Shown: positions 1 to 6,505 of the stretch, in pieces
Layout of the letters: each line of letters starts with the position of its first letter
Numbering within the stretch: position 1 is the first letter of the stretch
DNA from: Sphingomonadaceae bacterium
Lineage (GTDB): Bacteria > Pseudomonadota > Alphaproteobacteria > Sphingomonadales > Sphingomonadaceae
DNA: 11,863 nucleotides
Assembly: GCA_947442095.1 (NCBI GenBank)
Contig: CANEVG010000073.1
Coordinates: 1-11,863, forward strand
Direction: 5' to 3'
Notes under the pieces: model-generated
Told to the model about the DNA's origin: nothing
Database searches by the model: none
Seen by the model: only the letters and a program-made list of their open reading frames with translations
Program-made: the position numbers and the translations under genes

Positions 1-926
1 AGCGGCATGGTCAGCGAGGCGCGCATGGTCTTGGCGAAATCGACGAAATAGGCCTCGCGCGCCGCCGTAGAGGCCTTTTGCGGGGGCATGTCGGGCACTT
101 GCATGCCCGCGATGTCCATCATCGCGGGCTGTTCATAGGAGCCGCCGGAAATCTCCAGCAGATCGACACCGGCATCCTGCAGCCAGCGCGCGACGACCAC
201 GCTTTCTTCAAAGGCAAAGCCGCCCTTCTGGAAATCGGCGGAATTGAGCTTCACGCCGATGGGAAACTCCGGCCCCACCCCGGCTCGCACCCGCGCGACG
301 ACAGCCATGAGCATGCGCGCCCGGTTTTCGAGGCTGCCGCCCCACTGGTCGGTGCGCAAGTTGGACCGGGGGCTGAGGAACTGGGAGAGCAGATAGCCGT
401 GCGCGGCATGGATCTGCACGCCGTTGTAACCGGTGTCCTTGGCGACTTCCGCTGCTATCCCGAAGCGCTCAATCAGGTCGAGAATCTCGGCCTCGGTCAG
501 CGCTTCGGGCAGGCCGAACTGCTTGCCGGGCAGGCCCACGGCGACGGCAGACGGCGCCTTGGGATGCGGGTTGACCGTCACTTGCGTCTGGCGGCCGGCA
601 TGGCTGATCTGCATCCAGATGTGGCCGCCCGCACGCTTGCCCGCCTCTGCCATGGCGCGAAGGCCCGCGAGCGCCGCGGCGTCTTGCGGCCCCTCGATGA
701 TCACATTGCCGGGCCGCTCCAGATGGTCGCCGTCGATCTGGACATTGCCGGTGATGAGCAGGCCCGAGCCGCCATCGGCCCACAGCCCGTAAAGCCGCGC
801 GAGTTCAGGGGTGGCGCGCCCCCAGGGGTCGGCCAGCCCTTCGGTCATCGCAGCCTTCGCAAGCCGGTTGGGCAACACCGCGCCGCAGGGGAGCAAAAGG
901 CTTTCGGCAATCGTTGATGACGGCAT
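1..926 (-). CDS. NADH:flavin oxidoreductase, old yellow enzyme family (partial, C-terminus off left edge)
   Basis: This is an FMN-dependent ene-reductase-type oxidoreductase with a TIM-barrel fold. Reading the minus strand from ATG at 926 gives 308 open codons running off the left edge. OYE hallmarks are visible: PNRLAKAAMTEG at residues 19-30, Gln106 in MQISHAGRQ, the FMN/substrate His pair H173 and H176 in IHAAHGYLLSQFLSP with the following Tyr178, then RTDQWGGSLENR at 191-202 and a phosphate-loop-like EISGGSYE at 258-265. By alignment with YqjM the flavin-tuning position holds Thr28 rather than Cys. A GGAG-type ribosome site lies about 8 bp upstream of the ATG. The gene is divergent from the SDR at 1055. 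The missing C-terminus decides whether this is a short OYE of about 360-420 residues or a long 2,4-dienoyl-CoA reductase-like protein with an Fe-S cluster. The family call is secure; the substrate is unknown. Confidence 0.9.
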   Translation of the reverse strand, partial: MPSSTIAESLLLPCGAVLPNRLAKAAMTEGLADPWGRATPELARLYGLWADGGSGLLITGNVQIDGDHLERPGNVIIEGPQDAAALAGLRAMAEAGKRAGGHIWMQISHAGRQTQVTVNPHPKAPSAVAVGLPGKQFGLPEALTEAEILDLIERFGIAAEVAKDTGYNGVQIHAAHGYLLSQFLSPRSNLRTDQWGGSLENRARMLMAVVARVRAGVGPEFPIGVKLNSADFQKGGFAFEESVVVARWLQDAGVDLLEISGGSYEQPAMMDIAGMQVPDMPPQKASTAAREAYFVDFAKTMRASLTMP

Positions 927-962
927 GCAAGGCTCTCCGGGAGGTTCTTTTTTAATAGCACG

Positions 963-991
963 GTTAAACCCGGCGCAGCTTTCTCTTGCAA
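963..991 (-). promoter_or_regulatory. Candidate sigma-70-like promoter for the leftward flavin oxidoreductase gene
   Basis: On the minus strand TTGCAA (991-986) is followed by a 17-bp spacer and TTTAAC (968-963), four of six matches at each box. The -10 box lies about 37 bp upstream of the ATG at 926. It overlaps a small inverted repeat, GGTT-A-AACC at 962-970. The 128-bp divergent gap must also hold the promoter for the rightward SDR gene, but I saw no convincing pair of boxes for that direction. This is pattern matching only. Confidence 0.28.
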
Positions 992-1054
992 GCGCCGTCT
1001 GTGCCCGCCAACGGAAGCCGAGAGCGCAAGTTTCGTATCGGGAGAAGGGATACC

Positions 1055-1822
1055 ATGGACATCAACGGACTGGCCGCCATCGTGACGGGCGGCGCATCGG
1101 GCTTGGGCGCAGCGACGGCAGAACTGCTGGCAGCGCGCGGGGCCAAGGTCACGCTGTTCGATCTCAATGCAGAGCTTGGCGCGACGCAGGCGGCCAAGAT
1201 TGGCGGGCGGTTCACGGCTGTGAACGTAACCGACGAGGACGCAGTTGTGGGCGCGATTGCCGACGCCGAAGCGGTGAACGGCAAGGCGCGCATTCTGGTG
1301 AACTGCGCCGGGATCGGCCCGCCAGCCAAGGTACTAAGCCGCGATGGCAGCCCGCTGCCGCTGGCGGACTTTGCCAAGATCATCAACATCAACCTGATCG
1401 GCTCGTTCAACGTGCTCTCGAAGTTCGCGGCGCGCATCCACGATGCAGAGCCCCTGAACGAGGACGGCGAGCGCGGCGTGATCATCAACACCGCCAGCGT
1501 CGCGGCGTTCGAAGGCCAGATCGGCCAGCCGGCTTATGCTGCCTCCAAGGGCGGGATTGTCGGGATGGCATTGCCCATCGCGCGCGAGTTCGCCCGCTTC
1601 GGCATCCGCGTGAACACCATCGCGCCGGGCATCTTCTGGACCCCGCTGCTCGGCTCGCTGCCGCAGGAAGCGCAGGATTCGCTGGGCCGCCAAGTCCCCT
1701 TCCCCAGCCGCCTCGGCAAGCCGGAGGAATATGCCAAGATGGTCGAGGCCATTGTGATCAATCCGATGGTCAACGCCGAAGTGATCCGCCTTGATGGCGC
1801 GATCCGCATGGCGCCCAAGTAA
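1055..1822 (+). CDS. SDR-family dehydrogenase, HSD17B10-like (putative 3-hydroxyacyl-CoA dehydrogenase)
   Basis: This is a classical 255-residue NAD-dependent short-chain dehydrogenase. It has the cofactor motif TGGASGLG at 11-18, an acidic Asp36 after the second strand that favours NAD(H), NCAG at 83-86, and the catalytic triad Ser148, Tyr161 and Lys165 in YAASKGG. The overall pattern, including the long FAKIININLIGSFNV helix, the NEDGERGVIINTAS segment and the VNTIAPGIFWTPLL segment, is that of the HSD10 type (3-hydroxy-2-methylbutyryl-CoA / short-chain 3-hydroxyacyl-CoA dehydrogenase). That would place it in acyl-CoA beta-oxidation. The ATG at 1055 is chosen because GGAGAAGGGA at 1041-1050 sits just upstream and the SDR fold starts right after it; a TTG at 986 would add 23 unrelated residues. 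An acyl-CoA dehydrogenase follows 30 bp downstream, which supports co-transcription and a beta-oxidation role. The exact substrate is not visible. Confidence 0.88.
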   Translation: MDINGLAAIVTGGASGLGAATAELLAARGAKVTLFDLNAELGATQAAKIGGRFTAVNVTDEDAVVGAIADAEAVNGKARILVNCAGIGPPAKVLSRDGSPLPLADFAKIININLIGSFNVLSKFAARIHDAEPLNEDGERGVIINTASVAAFEGQIGQPAYAASKGGIVGMALPIAREFARFGIRVNTIAPGIFWTPLLGSLPQEAQDSLGRQVPFPSRLGKPEEYAKMVEAIVINPMVNAEVIRLDGAIRMAPK

Positions 1823-1852
1823 GCGCAAAGCTCCTTCAGGAAGGTATCGAAC

Positions 1853-3034
1853 ATGACGATCAGCAGCGAAGCGCTGGAGATGGCGGCAAAGGTCGAGGCG
1901 TTCGTGCGGGGCACGATTTTCGCCTACGAACAGGACCCGCGCCGCGACCACCACGGCGCGCCGACCGACGAACTCGTCATGGAAATGCGGGCACTGGCGC
2001 GCACGGCAGGCGTGCTCACCCCGCATATCCGGCCCGATGGCACCCACTACAACCAGCGCGAAACGGCGGTGATCCTGATCAAGTCCGGCCTCACTCCGCT
2101 CGGCATGCTGGCCTGCAACACGCAGGCGCCGGACGAGGGCAACATGTACCTCATCGGCCATGTCGGCAGCCCGGACCTCAAGGAACGCTTCCTCAAGCAA
2201 CTGGTGGAAGGCCGTTCGCGCTCCGCCTTCCTCATGACCGAACCGGCCGAGCTCAACGGCGCGGGCGCAGACCCTTCGATGATGCTCACCACCTGCCGCA
2301 AGGACGGCAACCACTGGGTGGTGAACGGCAAGAAGTGCTTCATCACCGGGGCCGAGGGCGCGAAAGTCGGGATCGTGATGGCCAAGTCCGAAGATCCGGA
2401 CAGCAAGGGCGGCGCGTGCATGTTCCTCGTCGATCTGCCCGACCCTGCGATCCAGATCACCGGCGTGCCGAACACGATCGACAGCTCGATGCCCGGCAGC
2501 CATGCCGAGATTACCATCGACAACTTGCGCGTGCCCGCAGACCAGATGCTCGGCGATGCGGGCGAGGGCTTCAAGTACGCGCAGATCCGCCTTTCTCCCG
2601 CACGGCTCTCGCACTGCATGCGCTGGCTGGGCGGGTGCATGCGCGCACAGGAAATCGCGACCGACTACGCCAATCGCCGCATGGCCTTCGGCAAGCAGCT
2701 GATCGACCATGAAGGCGTGGGCTTCATGCTCGCCGAGAACATGATCGACATCAAGCAATGCGAACTGATGATCGACTGGTGTGCGTCGGTGCTCGATACC
2801 GGCTCGCTCGGCACGGTCGAAAGCTCGATGACCAAGGTGGCGGTGTCCGAAGCGCTGATGCGGATTGCCGACAAGTGCGTGCAGGTGATGGGCGGCCTCG
2901 GCGTGACCGACAAGACGATCGTCGAGACCATGTTCCGCGAAGTGCGCGCCTTCCGCATCTATGACGGCCCGACCGAGGTCCACAAGTGGAGCCTCGCCAA
3001 GAAGCTGCGGCGCGACTGGAAGGCCGCCCAGTAA
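1853..3034 (+). CDS. Acyl-CoA dehydrogenase, ACAD10/11-like, with Asp at the usual catalytic Glu position
   Basis: This 393-residue FAD-dependent acyl-CoA dehydrogenase covers the full family length. Visible landmarks are FLMTEPAELNGAGADP (the flavin/substrate signature region), HWVVNGKKCFITGAEGA, the linker strand ITIDNLRVPADQMLGDAGEGF, the helical ANRRMAFGKQLIDHEGVGF and the C-terminal VQVMGGLGVTD. The C-terminal motif that normally reads YEG, with Glu as the base abstracting the alpha proton, reads Y370-D371-G372 followed by PTEVHKWSLAKKL. This Asp-containing DGPxEVH motif is characteristic of the ACAD10/ACAD11 branch. The start ATG has AGGAAGG a short distance upstream. It follows the HSD10-like SDR by 30 bp, and together they could carry out two steps of a beta-oxidation spiral on an unidentified acyl-CoA. 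The gene ends only 6 bp from the end of the convergent esterase. The family is certain; the substrate is not. Confidence 0.93.
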   Translation: MTISSEALEMAAKVEAFVRGTIFAYEQDPRRDHHGAPTDELVMEMRALARTAGVLTPHIRPDGTHYNQRETAVILIKSGLTPLGMLACNTQAPDEGNMYLIGHVGSPDLKERFLKQLVEGRSRSAFLMTEPAELNGAGADPSMMLTTCRKDGNHWVVNGKKCFITGAEGAKVGIVMAKSEDPDSKGGACMFLVDLPDPAIQITGVPNTIDSSMPGSHAEITIDNLRVPADQMLGDAGEGFKYAQIRLSPARLSHCMRWLGGCMRAQEIATDYANRRMAFGKQLIDHEGVGFMLAENMIDIKQCELMIDWCASVLDTGSLGTVESSMTKVAVSEALMRIADKCVQVMGGLGVTDKTIVETMFREVRAFRIYDGPTEVHKWSLAKKLRRDWKAAQ

Positions 3035-3040
3035 GCTGCC

Positions 3041-4546
3041 TCAAGGAACCGGGTTCAAAAGCGCGCAGAGTTCGGCTTGCGGCATCGGCTTGGCGGACGG
3101 GGTTTCGCCAAGCGCAAGAACGGTGGCGGAAGCCTTTTGCCATCGCGGCCAGACCGGCAGGCCGGGCCCATTGGGATCTCCGCTGCGGGCAAAGTTGACC
3201 CAATAGGCCTGCATCGCTTGCGCCAGCTTCTGGTCCGATGCGTCGCTGGTCAGCCAGCGGTCCTCCGTATCGAACACGTAAGGGATCTCGGCACCATGAT
3301 AGGCGCCAAGCCCGTGCGGCCCAGGCCTCACCTGCTCGAAGCGGTAGACAAAGGCGCGCGGGTCTGCAGCGGCATCGGCGGCGCGCGCCGACGGGCAATG
3401 AAACGCCTTGGCGGCGCTGACCGCTTCCAGCCGCTCCGCCAAGCTTGCCGGCTTTCTGCCCAGCAGCGAGGTGATCCGGGCCGCCTGCTCCGGCGCAAAT
3501 CCCGCCAGTTCGGCTTGCAGTCCCGAGGCTTGTCCGGCCTCGTCCTTGGGCAGGTACATCAGGTACTCAGCGGCATTGCTGCCGATCAGGATGGGGACAG
3601 CAAGGCGCGGCGGCCACTTGGCCACGGGCGCATAGAAGTGCCCGGGGAGCTTTGCCTGCTGCAAAGCGACGATGGACGGCCACGGCATGGCGCGCAGGCT
3701 GGCGGCTGTCTCGTCCTCAGCGGTGAGGCCAAGCGCGAAGCGGACGGCTGCGTCCGCGCGCATCACACCGTCCGGGGCAAGATAGCCGCTCTGAATGATC
3801 AGCCGGGCAAACAGGCTGCGCGTCTCGGGCATGGCCGCCAGCGCGGCGATATTGGTGCCGCCTGCGGATTCGCCGAATAGCGTCACGTTGGCCGGATCGC
3901 CGCCGAACCGGCCAATATGCGCCTTGATCCAGCGCAGCGCCGCCACCTGATCGAGCAGGCCCTGCTGCCCGCTGGCATCGCGCCCCAGCGCCGGATGCGC
4001 GAAGAAGCCGAGCAGGCCCAGCCGGTAGTTGAGCGAGACGACCACCACCCCCCGACGCGCGAGCTGCGCCCCGTGATAGTTCGGCTCGTGCCCATAGCCG
4101 TTCTCGTTCGAACCGCCGTGAATCCAGACCATGACCGGGCGGCCCCTGCCCCGCGTTTGCGCGCGCGGATCGGCGGTCCAGACGTTGAGATAGAGGCAAT
4201 CCTCGCCCATGTGTTCGGGGCCAGCGATCCGCTCCGGAGCAGCGCCCATCGCCGCAGCGACATTGCGATACCACCGGGTGTTGCCATCGCTTTGCGGGCA
4301 GGCCGGGCCAAAACGCGTCGCATCCACGCGGCCACGGCGCTTTGGCAGGGGTTGCGGCGCTTTCCAGCGCAAGGCACCGACCGGCGGGCGGGCATAGGCT
4401 ATGCCGCGAAACGAGGCGACGCCGTCCTGCTCGGCCGCACCGACCATAAGCTGCTGGCCGACCCGCACAACCGGCGCAGCCAGCGCGAAGCCGGGTTCAG
4501 CAAGCAGCGCCGCGACCGCCAACAGCAGGACAAGACGAAGCATCAT
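3041..4546 (-). CDS. Type-B carboxylesterase with signal peptide (exported serine ester hydrolase)
   Basis: This 501-residue alpha/beta hydrolase of the carboxylesterase/cholinesterase family begins with a clear signal peptide (residues 1 to about 24, MMLRLVLLLAVAALLAEP... ending FALAA), so it should act in the periplasm or outside the cell. Family features in order are FRGIAYARPPVGALR at 46-60, EDCLYLNVW at 115-123, the oxyanion-hole HGG at 143-145, NYRLGLLGFF at 173-182, and the nucleophile elbow GESAGG with Ser227. Glu327 in GSNAAE and His417 in GAYHGAEIPY complete the catalytic triad. Cys83 and Cys117 match the conserved first disulfide. It hydrolyses carboxylic esters; next to carnitine genes, O-acylcarnitines or other quaternary-ammonium esters are plausible substrates, but this is inference. 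It is transcribed away from the operon at 4687, sharing a 140-bp divergent gap. An in-frame extension to 4672 would bury the signal peptide and is rejected. Confidence 0.93.
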   Translation of the reverse strand: MMLRLVLLLAVAALLAEPGFALAAPVVRVGQQLMVGAAEQDGVASFRGIAYARPPVGALRWKAPQPLPKRRGRVDATRFGPACPQSDGNTRWYRNVAAAMGAAPERIAGPEHMGEDCLYLNVWTADPRAQTRGRGRPVMVWIHGGSNENGYGHEPNYHGAQLARRGVVVVSLNYRLGLLGFFAHPALGRDASGQQGLLDQVAALRWIKAHIGRFGGDPANVTLFGESAGGTNIAALAAMPETRSLFARLIIQSGYLAPDGVMRADAAVRFALGLTAEDETAASLRAMPWPSIVALQQAKLPGHFYAPVAKWPPRLAVPILIGSNAAEYLMYLPKDEAGQASGLQAELAGFAPEQAARITSLLGRKPASLAERLEAVSAAKAFHCPSARAADAAADPRAFVYRFEQVRPGPHGLGAYHGAEIPYVFDTEDRWLTSDASDQKLAQAMQAYWVNFARSGDPNGPGLPVWPRWQKASATVLALGETPSAKPMPQAELCALLNPVP

Positions 4547-4549
4547 ATT

Positions 4550-4555
4550 CCTCCT
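4550..4555 (-). promoter_or_regulatory. Ribosome binding site AGGAGG of the carboxylesterase gene, followed by a tandem ATG-ATG
   Basis: On the minus strand a perfect AGGAGG is followed by AAT and then two consecutive in-frame ATG codons (4546-4544 and 4543-4541). The spacing is 3 nt to the first and 6 nt to the second, so the second ATG has the more usual spacing and may be the main start. Either choice keeps the signal peptide. This site excludes the longer reading frame starting at 4672. Confidence 0.75.
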
Positions 4556-4599
4556 GCTGCCATCCCCCCGCTGCCACCATGGCGCCGGCCCCAGCCCGC

Positions 4600-4629
4600 T
4601 TGAGAGCTTACGGACCGGCTGTGCACAAT
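4600..4629 (+). promoter_or_regulatory. Candidate promoter for the carnitine operon in the divergent intergenic region
   Basis: TTGAGA at 4600-4605 and CACAAT at 4624-4629 are separated by 18 bp and precede the SDR start at 4687 by about 58 bp. The match to sigma-70-type consensus is only moderate. The 4547-4686 gap is the longest non-coding stretch in the window and the natural control region for both the leftward esterase and the rightward operon. I found no strong long palindrome in it and no neighbouring regulator gene. Confidence 0.27.
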
Positions 4630-4686
4630 CAAGTCGGCACTGCACGGTTGCGCAAAGCCTGTGCCGGTGCAATCCAACGAACGGAC

Positions 4687-5520
4687 ATGACCCGCACGCA
4701 GACCGCCCTGATCTCGGCCGCCGCCAGCGGCATCGGCCTTGCCATCGCCCGGGGTCTGAACGCCGACGGTTGGCGGGTCTATGTGTGTGATCAGGATCAG
4801 AACGCGCTCGCCGCGCTGGCGCAGTCCGATCCGGAATTGGCGGCCTTTGCCTGCGATGTCAGCGATGCCGAAGCGGTCGAGGCGCTTTACCGTGCCGTGG
4901 AAGCAGACCTTGCGCGCGCAGGCCTTTCCGGCCTCGATCTCCTCGTCAACAACGCAGGGATTTCCGGCCCGGCCGCGCGGTTCGAGGAACAGCCGGTCGA
5001 GGACTGGCGGCGGACCATCGACGTCAATATCAACGGCATGTTCCTGATGACCCGCCGCGCGGTGCCGCTGCTCCGCCGCAAGGCTCCGGGCGCGTCGATC
5101 ATCACGATGAGCTCGAACGCTGGGCTGCTCGGCTGTCCGCTGCGGGGGCCTTATGTCGCTAGCAAGTGGGCGCTCATCGGCCTGACCAAGACGCTGGCGA
5201 TGGAACTGGGCCCCGAAGGCATCCGCGCCAACGCTTTGTGCCCCGCAAGCGTGGAAGGGCCGCGGATCGACCGGGTGATCGCTGCAGACGCCGCCGCGCG
5301 AGGGCTTTCGGTGGCGGAGGTGGAGGCCGAGTACAAGCGGCAGTCCTCGCTAAGGACCTTTGCCACGAACGACGATATCGTCGGCATGGTGCGCTTTCTC
5401 ACTTCGCCGGCCGGGCAGCGGATTTCGGGCCAGGCGCTGGCCATTGATGGCCACACCGAAAGCCTGTCGCTCGATATGGACACCCAGGGCGCCCCAAACG
5501 TTTTTGGCAAGACGCCATGA
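4687..5520 (+). CDS. SDR-family NAD-dependent dehydrogenase, first gene of the carnitine operon
   Basis: This is a 277-residue classical short-chain dehydrogenase/reductase. The cofactor loop reads S10-A-A-A-S-G-I-G17 instead of TGxxxGIG, so the first glycine is Ala11; the same AAA variant occurs in BDH2-type 3-hydroxybutyrate dehydrogenases. Asp35 suggests NAD(H). NNAG is at 88-91, with Asn114 and catalytic Ser143, Tyr156 and Lys160 in YVASK. The C-terminus (IDGHTESLSLDMDTQGAPNVFGKTP) is longer than usual. The ATG at 4687 begins just before the fold; no strong ribosome site is visible, and an ATG at 4579 would add 36 Arg/Ala-rich residues with no SDR character. It lies 81 bp upstream of the 3-dehydrocarnitine cleavage gene. 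Oxidation of a 3-hydroxy acid with a quaternary amine, for example D-carnitine to 3-dehydrocarnitine, fits this context, but that is inference. Confidence 0.85.
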   Translation: MTRTQTALISAAASGIGLAIARGLNADGWRVYVCDQDQNALAALAQSDPELAAFACDVSDAEAVEALYRAVEADLARAGLSGLDLLVNNAGISGPAARFEEQPVEDWRRTIDVNINGMFLMTRRAVPLLRRKAPGASIITMSSNAGLLGCPLRGPYVASKWALIGLTKTLAMELGPEGIRANALCPASVEGPRIDRVIAADAAARGLSVAEVEAEYKRQSSLRTFATNDDIVGMVRFLTSPAGQRISGQALAIDGHTESLSLDMDTQGAPNVFGKTP

Positions 5521-5575
5521 GCCTTGCGCTTTTTGGGCGCATTTTGCGTTTTCATCCGCCATTCCCCAACTAAGC

Positions 5576-5589
5576 TGATCGGTAGATCA
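5576..5589. repeat. Short perfect inverted repeat upstream of the BKACE gene
   Basis: TGATC-GGTA-GATCA forms a 5-bp palindrome with a 4-bp spacer in the 81-bp gap between the SDR stop and the BKACE start, immediately upstream of the AGAGGA ribosome site. It could be part of an operator or a weak hairpin. Short GATC palindromes are common by chance, so the functional call is weak. Confidence 0.3.
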
Positions 5590-5601
5590 AGAGGATATGC
5601 C

Positions 5602-6492
5602 ATGAATTTCGAAACGTTCATCACCTGTGCCGTTACCGGATCGGGCAACACGGTGGACAAGCACCCTGCGCTGCCCGTCACGCCGCAGCAGATCGCCGAT
5701 GCCGCGATCGAGGCCGCCAAGGCCGGCGCGGCAATTGCCCATATCCATGTGCGCGATCCGGCCACCGGCAAGGGCAGCCGCGATGTGGCGCTCTACCGCG
5801 AAGTGGTCGAGCGGGTGCGGGCGAGTGATACGGACGTGGTGATCAACCTCACCGCAGGTATGGGCGGCGATATCGTGTTCGGCGCGGGCGAGAACCCGTT
5901 TCCGCTCGATGCGGCGGGCACCGACATGGTCGGCCCAATGGAGCGACTGCTCCATGTGCAGCAACTGTTGCCCGAAATCTGCACGCTCGATTGCGGCACA
6001 ATGAACTTTGCCGAAGCCGATTACGTCATGACCAACACGCCCGGCATGCTGCGCACAATGGCTGCGGAAGTGCAGCGGCTGGGCGTACGGCCCGAACTCG
6101 AAGTGTTCGACACCGGACACCTTGTGTTCGTGAAGGAGCTGATCCGCGACGGGCTGCTTGATGATCCGGTGATGATCCAGCTGTGCATGGGCATTCCCTA
6201 TGGCGCGCCGGATGATCCGCTGACGACAATGGCGATGGTCCACCAGCTGCCACCTGGTGCGGTGTTCAGCGGATTTTCCATCGGGCGGGGCCAGCTACCG
6301 TTCGTGGCGATGGCGGCGCTTGCCGGGGGCAATGTGCGCGTCGGGCTGGAGGACAACCTCTATCTGGGGCGCGGCGAGTTTGCGAGCAATGGCCAGCTGG
6401 TCGAGCGCGCGGTGCAGATCCTGACCGGCATGGGCGCGCGCATTCTCGGGCCTGCCGAAGTGCGCGCGAAGCTGAAGCTCAAGAAGCGCTGA
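5602..6492 (+). CDS. cdhC: 3-dehydrocarnitine:acetyl-CoA cleavage enzyme (BKACE family, DUF849)
   Basis: This 296-residue TIM-barrel enzyme belongs to the BKACE (beta-keto acid cleavage enzyme) family. The known carnitine member condenses 3-dehydrocarnitine with acetyl-CoA to give betainyl-CoA and acetoacetate. The opening FITCAVTGSGNT at 6-17, the metal-binding HIH with His47 and His49 in AHIHVRDPATG, and Glu250 in VRVGLEDNLYL match the family's zinc ligands. LDCGTMNF at 129-136 and LEVFDTGHL at 167-174 fit the carnitine-type subgroup as I recall it. The ATG at 5602 has AGAGGA about 7 bp upstream; the frame is open back to a TTG at 5524, but those residues are not family-like. The carnitine dehydrogenase starts 13 bp after its stop, so they are surely co-transcribed. 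The family is certain and the substrate well supported by its neighbour; the gene name follows Pseudomonas usage. Confidence 0.9.
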   Translation: MNFETFITCAVTGSGNTVDKHPALPVTPQQIADAAIEAAKAGAAIAHIHVRDPATGKGSRDVALYREVVERVRASDTDVVINLTAGMGGDIVFGAGENPFPLDAAGTDMVGPMERLLHVQQLLPEICTLDCGTMNFAEADYVMTNTPGMLRTMAAEVQRLGVRPELEVFDTGHLVFVKELIRDGLLDDPVMIQLCMGIPYGAPDDPLTTMAMVHQLPPGAVFSGFSIGRGQLPFVAMAALAGGNVRVGLEDNLYLGRGEFASNGQLVERAVQILTGMGARILGPAEVRAKLKLKKR

Positions 6493-6505
6493 GGGGCAAC
6501 GCGAA

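Noticed and set aside
78..917. Plus-strand open frame of 279 codons at the left edge
   Set aside because: The opposite strand encodes an old yellow enzyme with conserved HxxH and GGSLENR motifs; this frame is its shadow.
1334..2983. Long minus-strand open frame of 549 codons opposite the SDR and acyl-CoA dehydrogenase
   Set aside because: It is rich in His, Arg, Ala and Asp with no recognisable domain, which is typical of the antisense frame of high-GC genes. Both genes it opposes have complete catalytic motifs.
3035..3040. Terminator between the convergent acyl-CoA dehydrogenase and carboxylesterase genes
   Set aside because: Only 6 bp separate the stop codons and no GC-rich hairpin with a T-run was seen there or in the flanking coding ends.
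4579..4686. Upstream ATG that would extend the operon's first SDR by 36 residues
   Set aside because: The added residues are Arg/Ala-rich without SDR character or a signal peptide, and they would cover the divergent promoter region.
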